From contig NVSR01000052.1 in NCBI GenBank assembly GCA_002401295.1, forward strand, positions 4,155 through 16,621: 12,467 bases of DNA. The letters are read 5' to 3'. The translations under genes and the position numbers were made by a program. The notes beneath the pieces were generated by a model. That model searched no databases. It was not told the origin of the DNA and saw only the letters and a program-made list of their open reading frames with translations. Position 1 is the first letter of the stretch. Each line of letters starts with the position of its first letter. Origin of the DNA: SAR324 cluster bacterium (lineage in GTDB: Bacteria > SAR324 > XYD2-FULL-50-16). This document shows, one piece after another, positions 5,649-12,467 of this stretch.

Positions 5649-7785
5649 ATTTTTCACCTGTTTTGGCTTTCTTCAACAAACTCTCCGCCGGTTTGAATCT
5701 CTCTCCAAATTTAGCTTCCAAATTTTGTAGCTTTTGTACGATCTGATCCGCACCCAGGGCATCAATATATCTGAAAGGACCACCGCGAAAAGGCGCGAAA
5801 CCAATCCCGAAGATAGCACCGATATCTCCATCTCTGGCACAACGGATCACACCTTCCTCCAGGCAGCGTACAGCCTCATTCACCAGAGGTAAAATGCAGC
5901 GCTCGGCAATCTGCTCGGGAGGCATGGTTTTATTGGGGGTAATATCGAGGAGTTTATAGATTTCAGGATCAATTTTTTTCTCTTTACTTTTACCACCATA
6001 AAGATAGATCCCCTTTTTGACTTTTTTGCCAAGTCGGCCGTCAGCGATCATTTTTTCTCCCGCTCCCGAGCTCTTCATTCGCTCACCATAGGCATGGATC
6101 AGATTAGCTTCCGTTTTATACGCCACGTCCACTCCCACCTCATCCAGTAAAGCGATGGGGCCAACAGGGAATCCCCATTGCAACATAGCTTTATCGATTT
6201 GATCAAAGGGGATACCTTCCTGAGTCAACCAAGTGGCTTCATTCATATAAGGACCTAAAATCCGATTCACATAAAAGCCAGCGCCATCTTTGACCACAAT
6301 AACCGTTTTTCCCTGCTTGCGGCCTAACTCCACAGCGCTTGCCGTCACGCAGTCGTCAGTCCCCTCATGGACAATGATTTCCAGTAGGGGCATTTTTTCT
6401 ACAGGTGAAAAATAATGCATGCCGATCACATTGCCCGGCCTTGCCGCTCCCTTGGCAATATCCGTCACCAGGAGTGAGGAGGTGTTCGTCGCAAAGATAG
6501 TATCCCGACGGCAGTTTTTTTCTATATCCTGCACCATCTGACGTTTGAGATCCAGGGATTCGAAGACCGCCTCGATCACCAAATCCGCTTTGGCAAAACC
6601 ATCATAGCTGGTGGATCCCGAGAAGCGGGCCATCTGCTGATTTGCCTGGGATCGGGTCATGGACTTGCGTTTAGTTTTCTTCGCATACTGATCGTAGATG
6701 TGCTTGCGCGCTGCATTGATTCCCTCTTGATTGAGGTCCTTCACTCTCACATCACAATCTGCTCGATCCAGGGAAACAAAGCCAATGCCAGCCCCCATCA
6801 AGCCACCGCCTAAAATCCCCAGGTTCTTGATGCTTCTAGCTGTGACTTGTTCATCTTCCACAAAACTTTCTTTTTTCAAGTCATTGCTAGCCTGGAAGAT
6901 ACCGATCAGCTGTCTGGACTCAGGAGAAACGGCCAACTCACCGAATCTTTTAGCTTCAAGGGCACAGCCCTTTTCTAATCCCTGTTTCAATCCAGTCTTC
7001 ACACATTCAATGATGCGGATCGGTGCCGGGTAATTTCCTTTGGTTTTACTCAATACTGTTTTCAACGCCTGGCTGAAGACCAGTGATAAACCGACGGGAT
7101 TTTTTTCCAGCAAACGGTCTTGCAAGGTTAGCTTTCTGGGACGATTTTTCTTCCCATTCAACAGTCCCTTAACTTTTTCAATGGCTGTTTGTAATAAAAT
7201 TGGTTGAGGGACTATTTCATCAACCATACCCATTTTGTAAGCTTTGAGGGCTTTCACCTGACGCCCTGTCAGCATCAAATCTAAAGCTTTTGCTACCCCG
7301 ATCAGGCGTGGCAATCGCTGCGTACCACCACCGCCGGGTAATAAGCCCAACATGACTTCAGGTAAGCCTAAAATAGTTTTTTTATCATCTGAGACAATTC
7401 TGGCGTGACAAGCTAAAGCCAACTCATACCCTCCACCCAGGCAAGGACCATGAATAGCCGCTACAACGGGCTTGCCGCAATGCTCAATAGCATTCATGTT
7501 CACGTGCCCCAGACGGGATAAATCACTGGCTTCTTCGGCAGATTGCACATCCGAGATCATGTTGATATCCGCCCCGGCAATGAAGGAGTCCGGCTTGCCG
7601 CTAATCACAACAGCCCCCTTGATGGTAGAGTCACTTTTTACTCTGGAAAAGATATCCCTTGCTTCATCAGCAAAACCATCTTTCAGAGTATTCATTGTTT
7701 CACCCTTCACATCAATCGTGATGATCGCAATTCCATCGTCGATTTGTAAGGACAGGCAAGAATTCATTGGATTGGTTTGATTCAT
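5638..7785 (-). CDS. fadJ: FadJ-type bifunctional enoyl-CoA hydratase/3-hydroxyacyl-CoA dehydrogenase
   Basis: This protein carries out hydration of enoyl-CoA and NAD-dependent oxidation of 3-hydroxyacyl-CoA, the middle two steps of beta-oxidation. It would act in complex with the thiolase FadI. It has 715 residues, matching the usual FadJ/FadB length. The crotonase domain (about 10-190) shows FIAGADINMI, HGPCLGGGYELALA and LGLPEVMLGLLPGGGGTQRL, with catalytic Glu121 and Glu143. The dehydrogenase domain starts with the NAD-binding LGILGGGLMGAGIG (about 322-335), followed by FATNTSSL and the catalytic pair His457/Glu463 in GMHYFSPVEKMPLLEII. Two 3HCDH C-terminal repeats follow (about 500-715). 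The start codon overlaps the fadI stop by one base (TAATG), with GGAGG seven bases before it, so the two are translationally coupled. FadJ rather than FadB is chosen because the partner thiolase is FadI-like. The alternative start Met7 has no better ribosome site. Confidence 0.94.
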   Translation of the reverse strand: MNQTNPMNSCLSLQIDDGIAIITIDVKGETMNTLKDGFADEARDIFSRVKSDSTIKGAVVISGKPDSFIAGADINMISDVQSAEEASDLSRLGHVNMNAIEHCGKPVVAAIHGPCLGGGYELALACHARIVSDDKKTILGLPEVMLGLLPGGGGTQRLPRLIGVAKALDLMLTGRQVKALKAYKMGMVDEIVPQPILLQTAIEKVKGLLNGKKNRPRKLTLQDRLLEKNPVGLSLVFSQALKTVLSKTKGNYPAPIRIIECVKTGLKQGLEKGCALEAKRFGELAVSPESRQLIGIFQASNDLKKESFVEDEQVTARSIKNLGILGGGLMGAGIGFVSLDRADCDVRVKDLNQEGINAARKHIYDQYAKKTKRKSMTRSQANQQMARFSGSTSYDGFAKADLVIEAVFESLDLKRQMVQDIEKNCRRDTIFATNTSSLLVTDIAKGAARPGNVIGMHYFSPVEKMPLLEIIVHEGTDDCVTASAVELGRKQGKTVIVVKDGAGFYVNRILGPYMNEATWLTQEGIPFDQIDKAMLQWGFPVGPIALLDEVGVDVAYKTEANLIHAYGERMKSSGAGEKMIADGRLGKKVKKGIYLYGGKSKEKKIDPEIYKLLDITPNKTMPPEQIAERCILPLVNEAVRCLEEGVIRCARDGDIGAIFGIGFAPFRGGPFRYIDALGADQIVQKLQNLEAKFGERFKPAESLLKKAKTGEKYYS

Positions 7786-9110
7786 TAGTCTACCTCCACG
7801 ATCATGGAAGCTCCAAGGCCGCCAGCCGCACAGGCTGTCGTCAGACCAATACCGCCACCACGACGTTTTAATTCATTCAGTGTTTGCACAATCAGGCGTC
7901 CACCCGTTGCCGCGAAGGGATGTCCATAAGCCAGAGAGCCACCCATCACATTAAATTTATCCATATCGATTTCACCAATGGCTTGGGATCTGTTTAATTT
8001 TTCAGCAGCAAACTTTTTGGATCCGAACATTTTTACATTAGCCAGGGTCTGTGCCGCAAAAGCTTCATGCATCTCGATTAAATCCAGGTCTTTCAGTTCC
8101 ATACCTGCGCGATCCAAAGCAATGGGAGTCGCGTAAGAGGGCCCCATCAGGAGATCACTTTTCACATCAATAGCAGCAAAAGCATAGCTACGAATGAAAC
8201 CTAGAGGTTCGTAACCCAATTCTTTAGCTCGACTCTCTTTCATCAATAAAAGGGCAGAGGCACCATCCGTCAAAGGAGTGCTCGTTGCCGCCGTGACGGT
8301 TCCGTGTTTTCGATCAAAAGCAGGTCGTAATTTGGAATAGGAATCTAAATTGGAATTTTCTCGGATATTATTATCTCGACTCAATGTCTTCTCATAGGGA
8401 GGTAAGCTGACAGACATCACTTCCCGATCCAGTTTCCCCTCATTCCATGATTGAGTCGCTAGAACGTGGGAGCGGTGAGCTAATCTATCTTGATCCTGGC
8501 GGCTGATCTCATGACTTTTTGCCATCTGTTCAGCTGTTTGCCCCATAGAAAGTCCAGTGGAGTATTCCGCTACAGATGGAGATCGAGGCAGCAAATCTTT
8601 AGGTCTGATCTTTTTTAGAATCTTCCAGCGGTCATTAAAGTTGCGGGCCTTGCTCAAGGCTACCAACATGGAGGCCAGTGTTTCAGAAACTTGAATGGGA
8701 ATGACCGTTGTGGTATCCGCCCCACCGGCAATACCAATATCAATAGAACCCGCCAAAATGGCTTCAGTGATACTGACTGTAGATTGAAAGCTAGTCGCAC
8801 AAGCTCGGGAAACGCTGTAGGCATCCGTACCCACATCCATACCCGTTCCCAAAACGATTTCTCGGGCAATATTAGGGGCTTCAGGAAATACTCCAACCTG
8901 CCCATAGACTACTTGATCAATCATCTTGGGATCTAAGTCGATTCGAGCTAACATTTCACTGACCACTATCTTGCCCAAATCAATGGCATTTTGCCTCAGA
9001 TAAAAGGAGGATTGTTTGGCAAAAGGAGTTCGTAAACCCGTGACTATAGCGATTCGATCTTTCATCTTACAATTTTCTCGAAATAAATTTGAGGGTGGAC
9101 TTTCTATCAT
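7785..9110 (-). CDS. fadI: FadI-type 3-ketoacyl-CoA thiolase
   Basis: This enzyme cleaves 3-ketoacyl-CoA with CoA to acetyl-CoA and a shortened acyl-CoA, the last step of the cycle, as partner of FadJ. The 441 residues fit FadI (E. coli 436). The nucleophilic cysteine is Cys104 in YSVSRACATSFQS, the histidines are near 348 (EMHEAFAAQTLAN) and 397 (YGHPFAATGGR), and the second cysteine is near 427 (TACAAGGLGASMIVE). The stretches APNIAREIVLGTGM, EYSTGL and LRPAFDRKHGTVTAA are close to E. coli FadI as I remember it. This is the first gene of the fad operon. The start is uncertain. The ATG at 9110 gives a 15-residue leader comparable to that of E. coli FadI, while an internal ATG at 9065 (MKDRIAIVTGLRTPF) starts at the conserved core. 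Neither has a convincing Shine-Dalgarno. Confidence 0.94.
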   Translation of the reverse strand: MIESPPSNLFRENCKMKDRIAIVTGLRTPFAKQSSFYLRQNAIDLGKIVVSEMLARIDLDPKMIDQVVYGQVGVFPEAPNIAREIVLGTGMDVGTDAYSVSRACATSFQSTVSITEAILAGSIDIGIAGGADTTTVIPIQVSETLASMLVALSKARNFNDRWKILKKIRPKDLLPRSPSVAEYSTGLSMGQTAEQMAKSHEISRQDQDRLAHRSHVLATQSWNEGKLDREVMSVSLPPYEKTLSRDNNIRENSNLDSYSKLRPAFDRKHGTVTAATSTPLTDGASALLLMKESRAKELGYEPLGFIRSYAFAAIDVKSDLLMGPSYATPIALDRAGMELKDLDLIEMHEAFAAQTLANVKMFGSKKFAAEKLNRSQAIGEIDMDKFNVMGGSLAYGHPFAATGGRLIVQTLNELKRRGGGIGLTTACAAGGLGASMIVEVD

Positions 9111-9193
9111 CGTCCAGAGAGCTATATTTCCTGATTATTTCCCCCTGATTACAGCATAGATCGTACCAAAATAAAATATGGTTCTATTTTCTT

Positions 9194-9207
9194 TTTAGAA
9201 TTCTAAA
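9194..9207. promoter_or_regulatory. Perfect 14-bp palindrome upstream of the fad operon, possible operator
   Basis: TTTAGAATTCTAAA reads the same on both strands. It lies about 87 bases before the ATG at 9110, within the expected promoter zone of the fad operon. Fatty-acid oxidation operons are often controlled by repressors that bind short palindromes and respond to acyl-CoA, but this sequence does not match a FadR or PsrA consensus I know. An AT-rich palindrome could also arise by chance. Confidence 0.35.
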
Positions 9208-9405
9208 TAAACCTCAGTCCATTGGAGGTTGTAATCAATATTTTCAGTATACTATGTGATGATAAAAAGGTATCACCTCTAGCCAAGAATTATGGTATTT
9301 GCTTAAAAAGAGGGGGGATTAGAAGAGAAGGGACGATGCAAAAATACATCAAAATAAGAGGGGCACATTCACTTGTTTTATAAATATCTAAAATTATTGT
9401 TGATT

Positions 9406-9432
9406 CACAAATGCATCATCGATGCATTTGTG
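9406..9432 (-). terminator. Perfect 12-bp hairpin just past ftcD
   Basis: The arms cacaaatgcatc (9406-9417) and gatgcatttgtg (9421-9432) are perfect complements around a 3-base loop. The hairpin starts ten bases after the ftcD TAA stop, where a terminator or 3'-end stabiliser is expected. The sequence after the stem on the minus strand (aatcaacaataattttag) has no U-run, so simple intrinsic termination is not assured. The stem is symmetric and could act on either strand. Confidence 0.6.
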
Positions 9433-9442
9433 CTGTTGTCTG

Positions 9443-10450
9443 TTAGAGTGAAGTAGCAATCGCTTGATTCAGTACGTAATCCAATATTTTCTTTTGGGGA
9501 TCAAAAGGCCGAAGCTCACCCAGCCCTAATGAAGTAGTGGCCAAAGCGATTAATTCAAATTCCGTTTCCACTGCTTCCTGCTCCTGTTGTTTGGCGAAGG
9601 ATTGCCCCGCATCCAACAAGGCTTTCAGGGGAACCAAACCAACCAGTTCAGAACCTGTAACCTGGACCCCCAGCTTTTCCGCTTCTTTCGAGACAGCCAA
9701 CCAGACATCAAACAAGGAGTTTTGGGGGAAACTGATTACATTGGTACTGACCTGAGCAATCCCATACTCAGGAATATCCCAACCGATTGCCTTTAAAGCG
9801 GGAAGCCTGTTGGCTGAAGGTAGTTTGCCCTGGGAGCGCACCTTGGCTGCTATTTTCTTCGCAATGCTTACAGAATCTGTATTCAGATTGAGATTGTAGG
9901 CAATTAAGAACTCACGGGCACCGACAATAGTCATGCCTGACTTCGCATGAAAAACAGCAGGACCAAAATCGGGTAACCAATCAGGATTTTTGAGCTTTTG
10001 AGAGATGCCTTCATATTGTCCGGAGCGACAACTGGTTAGGTTTTTTCGCTCTAAGCGGCTGGCTGCTGCACCATAAAAATAGCCGGGCAGGCCCAGTTCC
10101 GTGCCAATCCGGTGCCCAACTTGGCAGGCTAACTCGATGCAGTCATCAATCGTACTTCCTTCCAAAGGGATGAACGGACAGACATCAATAGCACCAATAC
10201 GAGGGTGCACTCCCCGATGTTGAGTCATGTCAATTTTTTCCGATGCGACTCGAATAGCCTGAAATGCGGCTTCTGCCATTGCGTTTTTTTTACCGGCAAA
10301 AGTGAAAACTGTTCGATGAGCCCCGGCCCCGGGGTCGACCTCTAATAAATAAACCTCGGGAATAGCCCTAATAACCCGGGCAATTTCATTCAGGACTTGC
10401 TCGTCACAGCCTTCTGAAAAATTGGGAACACATTCAATCCATTGACTCAT
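9443..10450 (-). CDS. ftcD: Glutamate formimidoyltransferase, stand-alone
   Basis: This folate enzyme moves a formimino group between formiminoglutamate and tetrahydrofolate, as in histidine breakdown. The 335-residue product matches the transferase half of animal FTCD along its length. It begins WIECVPNFSEG, has HRGVHPRIGAIDVCPF with His82 at the catalytic position known for FTCD, then YFYGAAA, WLPDFGP, GAREFLIAYN and AQVSTNV. The second domain shows SELVGLVPLKALLDAG. There is no cyclodeaminase domain, and the gene for that step is not in the window. The start is the ATG at 10450-10448, with GGAG eight to nine bases upstream and an immediate match to family N-termini. An in-frame TTG at 10486 would add 12 residues without support. 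It lies between two hairpins and seems to form its own transcription unit. No other histidine-degradation gene is nearby, so the pathway role is inferred. Confidence 0.92.
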   Translation of the reverse strand: MSQWIECVPNFSEGCDEQVLNEIARVIRAIPEVYLLEVDPGAGAHRTVFTFAGKKNAMAEAAFQAIRVASEKIDMTQHRGVHPRIGAIDVCPFIPLEGSTIDDCIELACQVGHRIGTELGLPGYFYGAAASRLERKNLTSCRSGQYEGISQKLKNPDWLPDFGPAVFHAKSGMTIVGAREFLIAYNLNLNTDSVSIAKKIAAKVRSQGKLPSANRLPALKAIGWDIPEYGIAQVSTNVISFPQNSLFDVWLAVSKEAEKLGVQVTGSELVGLVPLKALLDAGQSFAKQQEQEAVETEFELIALATTSLGLGELRPFDPQKKILDYVLNQAIATSL

Positions 10451-10577
10451 ATTTCTTTCTCCTTGATTTTTTTGCAAATTCAGCAATTAGGGAGTTTAAC
10501 AAGGGAGTCCATTCTTGGATAGGCTCACTGGTTATTAAATGCTGTAAGGGTATGGAGATAAAGGAGGAGGGAGCAAT

Positions 10578-10599
10578 ACTCCCAGACGGATCTGGGAGT
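10578..10599 (-). terminator. 9-bp hairpin just past the chemoreceptor gene
   Basis: The arms actcccaga (10578-10586) and tctgggagt (10591-10599) pair perfectly around a 4-base loop, 26 bases after the receptor's TAG stop. The minus strand beyond the stem is pyrimidine-rich (attgctccctcctcctttat) but has no continuous U-run. It is probably a terminator or 3'-end structure between the receptor and ftcD. Confidence 0.6.
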
Positions 10600-10625
10600 G
10601 GGAACGTATTTAGGTTTAATCTTGC

Positions 10626-12467
10626 CTATTCAGCTAATTTAAACCTTTCCACTTGTTTCTGGAGTTGCTTGGCAATGCCAGTCAGATTTGAGGCTTGTTG
10701 TTGGATTTGAATCGCACCGGCCGTAGTTTCAGAACTAATCAGATTGACTTGGCTAATGTTTTTAGAAATTTTAGCAGAACCCTCAGCCAGTTCATTAGAA
10801 CTATAAGCGAATTCACTGGTTGTTTGGGACATCTCTCCAATAAGGCGAGCAATTTCACCCATACCTGCTGCTGATTCTTTAGTGTTGGCAGCAATCTCGT
10901 TAGCCGACTGTGCCTGATTTTGTGCTAAGCCCGTAATATCTTGAGAGGAGCTGCTGATGGAAGCCACGATATCCGACATCTTGTGGATTGTGGTGACTGA
11001 GTTTTGTGTGTTGTCTTGAATGCTCATAATTTTTTTTGAGATATTCTCAGCCGCCAGAGCACTCTGCTTGGATAGTTCTTTAATCTCATTGGCTACCACG
11101 GCAAAGCCTTTACCGGCATCCCCTGCTGAAGCAGCCTCAATATTGGCGTTGAGTGCTAAAAGGCTAGTTTGTTTAGCCAGCTCTTTAATCATTTCCGTAA
11201 CCTCACCAATTTCATGGGCTGATTTACTCAGGGAGTCCATACCAGTGGTTGCGGAATTAGACATTTTTTCTGCCTGTGCTGAGATCTCCAAGGCATTTTG
11301 TGCTTTTTGTGCCACCTCCTGAATGGATTGGGACATGGTTTGCACTGTTTTTGACAAGGATTCAGTATTGCGAAAAACTATAGTAGATGTCTCTGAAATC
11401 ATTTTAATATTGGCGTTCATTTCCTCTGCGCTGCTAGCCATAGTCGTGATATTTATTGAAATTTTAGCAGAGGCTTCGGCCACAAAACTGGATTGCTGAC
11501 TCACATCTTCCGAGGACCCAGCCATCTGTTTGGATATCGTCGATAATTCCACGGAAGCTTGTGCCAACTCTTTAAAGTTTGATGAAATCAATAACAGCAT
11601 TTGGTTGAGATCTCTTGTCATCTCCTGTAGAGCCAAACCCAAAGTATCCTGTTCTGATGCCAGCCGCACCTTCACATTCAATTCTCCATTCGCTACAGAT
11701 TGTGCTACCTGCGCTTTTTCCAGGAGATTCGCCACCATTTGCTGGAGAGCAGCCCCTAAGACATCTTGATCAGATGCACGACTTACCTGGATGGAGAGGT
11801 CTCCCGTAGCAACAGTTTGTGCCACTTCGGCCTTTTGAGACAAGCTCTGCAACATATGGCGTAAAGCCAGCCCCAGAGTATCTTTCTCCGAATCAATTTC
11901 CAACTGAACGGAAAGGTCTCCATCAGCAACGGATTGAGCCAATTTAGCTTTTTTGAGCAGATTTTGCACCATTTCTTGCAAACTCTTGCCCAAGACATCC
12001 CCATCGGAGGCCAAAGGAACAACCACACTGAGGTCTCCTTTTGCCACAGATTCCACCACCCTGGCTTTCTGCTTGAGGGTTTTGAGCATTTTATTGAGGG
12101 CTTCTCCTAAAGTGTCTTGATCAGACATCAATTCAACTTTCGTACTCAATTCGCCATCAGCAACGGCTTGGGCTAGTTTTGCTTTTTCCGTTAAATTTCC
12201 CAACATGCCTTGCAACGCAATACCTAGACTATCATCTTCCGAAGCTAGTTCTACTTTAGTAGACAAGTCACCAGCAGCAACGGACTTTGCTAGCTCCGCT
12301 TTAGACTCAAGATTATCAATCACGTCATTCAATGCAGTGATCATTTGTCCGATCTCATCCTTCTGGTCTATTTCCATTCGGCTCTTGAAGCTACCCCGCT
12401 TCATTTCTAGAATTACAGCCAGAACTTTTTTGATAGGTTTTAGGATAATACGGTATATGACTGCCGT
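10626..12467 (-). CDS. Methyl-accepting chemotaxis protein with a poly-HAMP array, 5' end outside window
   Basis: This chemoreceptor would signal to CheA/CheW at the membrane. The frame is open to the window edge, so the ATG at 12404 is internal and 613 residues are visible. The first residues (TAVIYRIILKPIKKVL) look like the end of a membrane helix running into a canonical HAMP domain with its Pro and a DEIG motif. Six tandem 39-residue units follow, each with the pattern VAxGDLSxxVxLxSxxDxLGxAL, which reads as HAMP helix 1, connector and helix 2. The signalling domain follows, with the hairpin tip QTSLLALNANIEAASAGDAG and then KGFAVVANEIKELSKQS. The C-terminus (QVERFKLAE) has no NWETF-type CheR-binding tail. 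The sensor domain is beyond the window, so the ligand is unknown. No chemotaxis genes flank it. The receptor call is firm. Confidence 0.95.
   Translation of the reverse strand, partial: TAVIYRIILKPIKKVLAVILEMKRGSFKSRMEIDQKDEIGQMITALNDVIDNLESKAELAKSVAAGDLSTKVELASEDDSLGIALQGMLGNLTEKAKLAQAVADGELSTKVELMSDQDTLGEALNKMLKTLKQKARVVESVAKGDLSVVVPLASDGDVLGKSLQEMVQNLLKKAKLAQSVADGDLSVQLEIDSEKDTLGLALRHMLQSLSQKAEVAQTVATGDLSIQVSRASDQDVLGAALQQMVANLLEKAQVAQSVANGELNVKVRLASEQDTLGLALQEMTRDLNQMLLLISSNFKELAQASVELSTISKQMAGSSEDVSQQSSFVAEASAKISINITTMASSAEEMNANIKMISETSTIVFRNTESLSKTVQTMSQSIQEVAQKAQNALEISAQAEKMSNSATTGMDSLSKSAHEIGEVTEMIKELAKQTSLLALNANIEAASAGDAGKGFAVVANEIKELSKQSALAAENISKKIMSIQDNTQNSVTTIHKMSDIVASISSSSQDITGLAQNQAQSANEIAANTKESAAGMGEIARLIGEMSQTTSEFAYSSNELAEGSAKISKNISQVNLISSETTAGAIQIQQQASNLTGIAKQLQKQVERFKLAE
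11598..12299 (-). repeat. Six tandem 117-bp repeats encoding degenerate HAMP units
   Basis: The units begin at AELAKSVAAG, AKLAQAVADG, ARVVESVAKG, AKLAQSVADG, AEVAQTVATG and AQVAQSVANG and are exactly 39 residues each, with no gaps. Short identical DNA blocks are shared between units, for example ccatcagcaacgg near 12148 and 11920, but the units have diverged overall. Confidence 0.88.

Larger units (their letters stand above)
9111..9442. other. Intergenic region between ftcD and the fad operon
   Basis: No coding region is supported. The stretch holds the 3' hairpin of ftcD (9406-9432) and presumably the fad operon promoter and its control sites. Visible elements are the palindrome at 9194-9207, a GTGAT/ATCAC pair of short arms near 9256-9276, a TATACT hexamer on the minus strand near 9250 with no good -35 at normal spacing, and a purine-rich plus-strand tract near 9304-9335. 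I could not assign a promoter with confidence. Confidence 0.55.

Noticed and set aside
6731..7033. Plus-strand ORF of 100 codons, and a similar one at 7472-7780
   Set aside because: Both lie opposite intact conserved parts of fadJ, so they are treated as shadows.
10451..10486. Longer ftcD start at the TTG at 10486
   Set aside because: The ATG at 10450 has a good Shine-Dalgarno and the family N-terminus begins there. The 12 extra residues include the ribosome-site sequence itself.
11598..12299. Regular repeats as a CRISPR-like or satellite array
   Set aside because: The 117-bp period encodes a continuous, conserved protein pattern within a chemoreceptor frame. There are no identical repeats with unique spacers.

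Overview
The window comes from a Gram-negative bacterium with a double membrane. It carries a Tol-Pal/Ton-type envelope energy-transduction cluster with an outer-membrane lipoprotein, together with proteobacterial-style fadI/fadJ beta-oxidation genes. The genus cannot be named from sequence alone. The moderately AT-rich composition, the fadI-fadJ pair, the TolA/TonB protein with an acidic spacer and a chemoreceptor with many HAMP units would suit a deltaproteobacteria-like or SAR324-like lineage, but this is a weak inference. Every supported gene lies on the minus strand, so transcription runs from high to low coordinates. I see no mobile element, tRNA, rRNA or CRISPR array.

Layout in the direction of transcription. 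(1) 12467-10626: a chemoreceptor whose 5' end lies outside the window. It has one canonical HAMP domain, six tandem 39-residue degenerate HAMP units and a cytoplasmic signalling hairpin. (2) 10450-9443: stand-alone glutamate formimidoyltransferase (ftcD). (3) 9110-3760: a fatty-acid beta-oxidation operon with thiolase (fadI), a two-domain enoyl-CoA hydratase/3-hydroxyacyl-CoA dehydrogenase (fadJ) and a roughly 600-residue acyl-CoA dehydrogenase. Together these cover every step of one oxidation cycle. (4) 3405-1: a tight operon of a Pal-like lipoprotein, TolQ, TolR and a TolA/TonB-family protein that runs off the left edge.

The TolQ/TolR pair would convert proton motive force into movement of the TolA/TonB protein. 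That protein would reach across the periplasm to outer-membrane partners such as the OmpA-domain lipoprotein encoded first in the operon.

The most notable observation is that the tolA/tonB reading frame is broken exactly at a run of nine U in the mRNA (A9 on the plus strand, 1068-1076). The break lies within the codons of the transmembrane helix. A -1 shift on U UUU UUU, or one added U, restores a continuous protein of more than 390 codons. Programmed slippage, phase variation or a homopolymer sequencing error would all explain it. Other points worth a look are strong hairpins without a U-tract just past three successive transcription-unit ends, a degenerate helical repeat in the Pal-like protein, the poly-HAMP array, and a perfect palindrome upstream of the fad operon.
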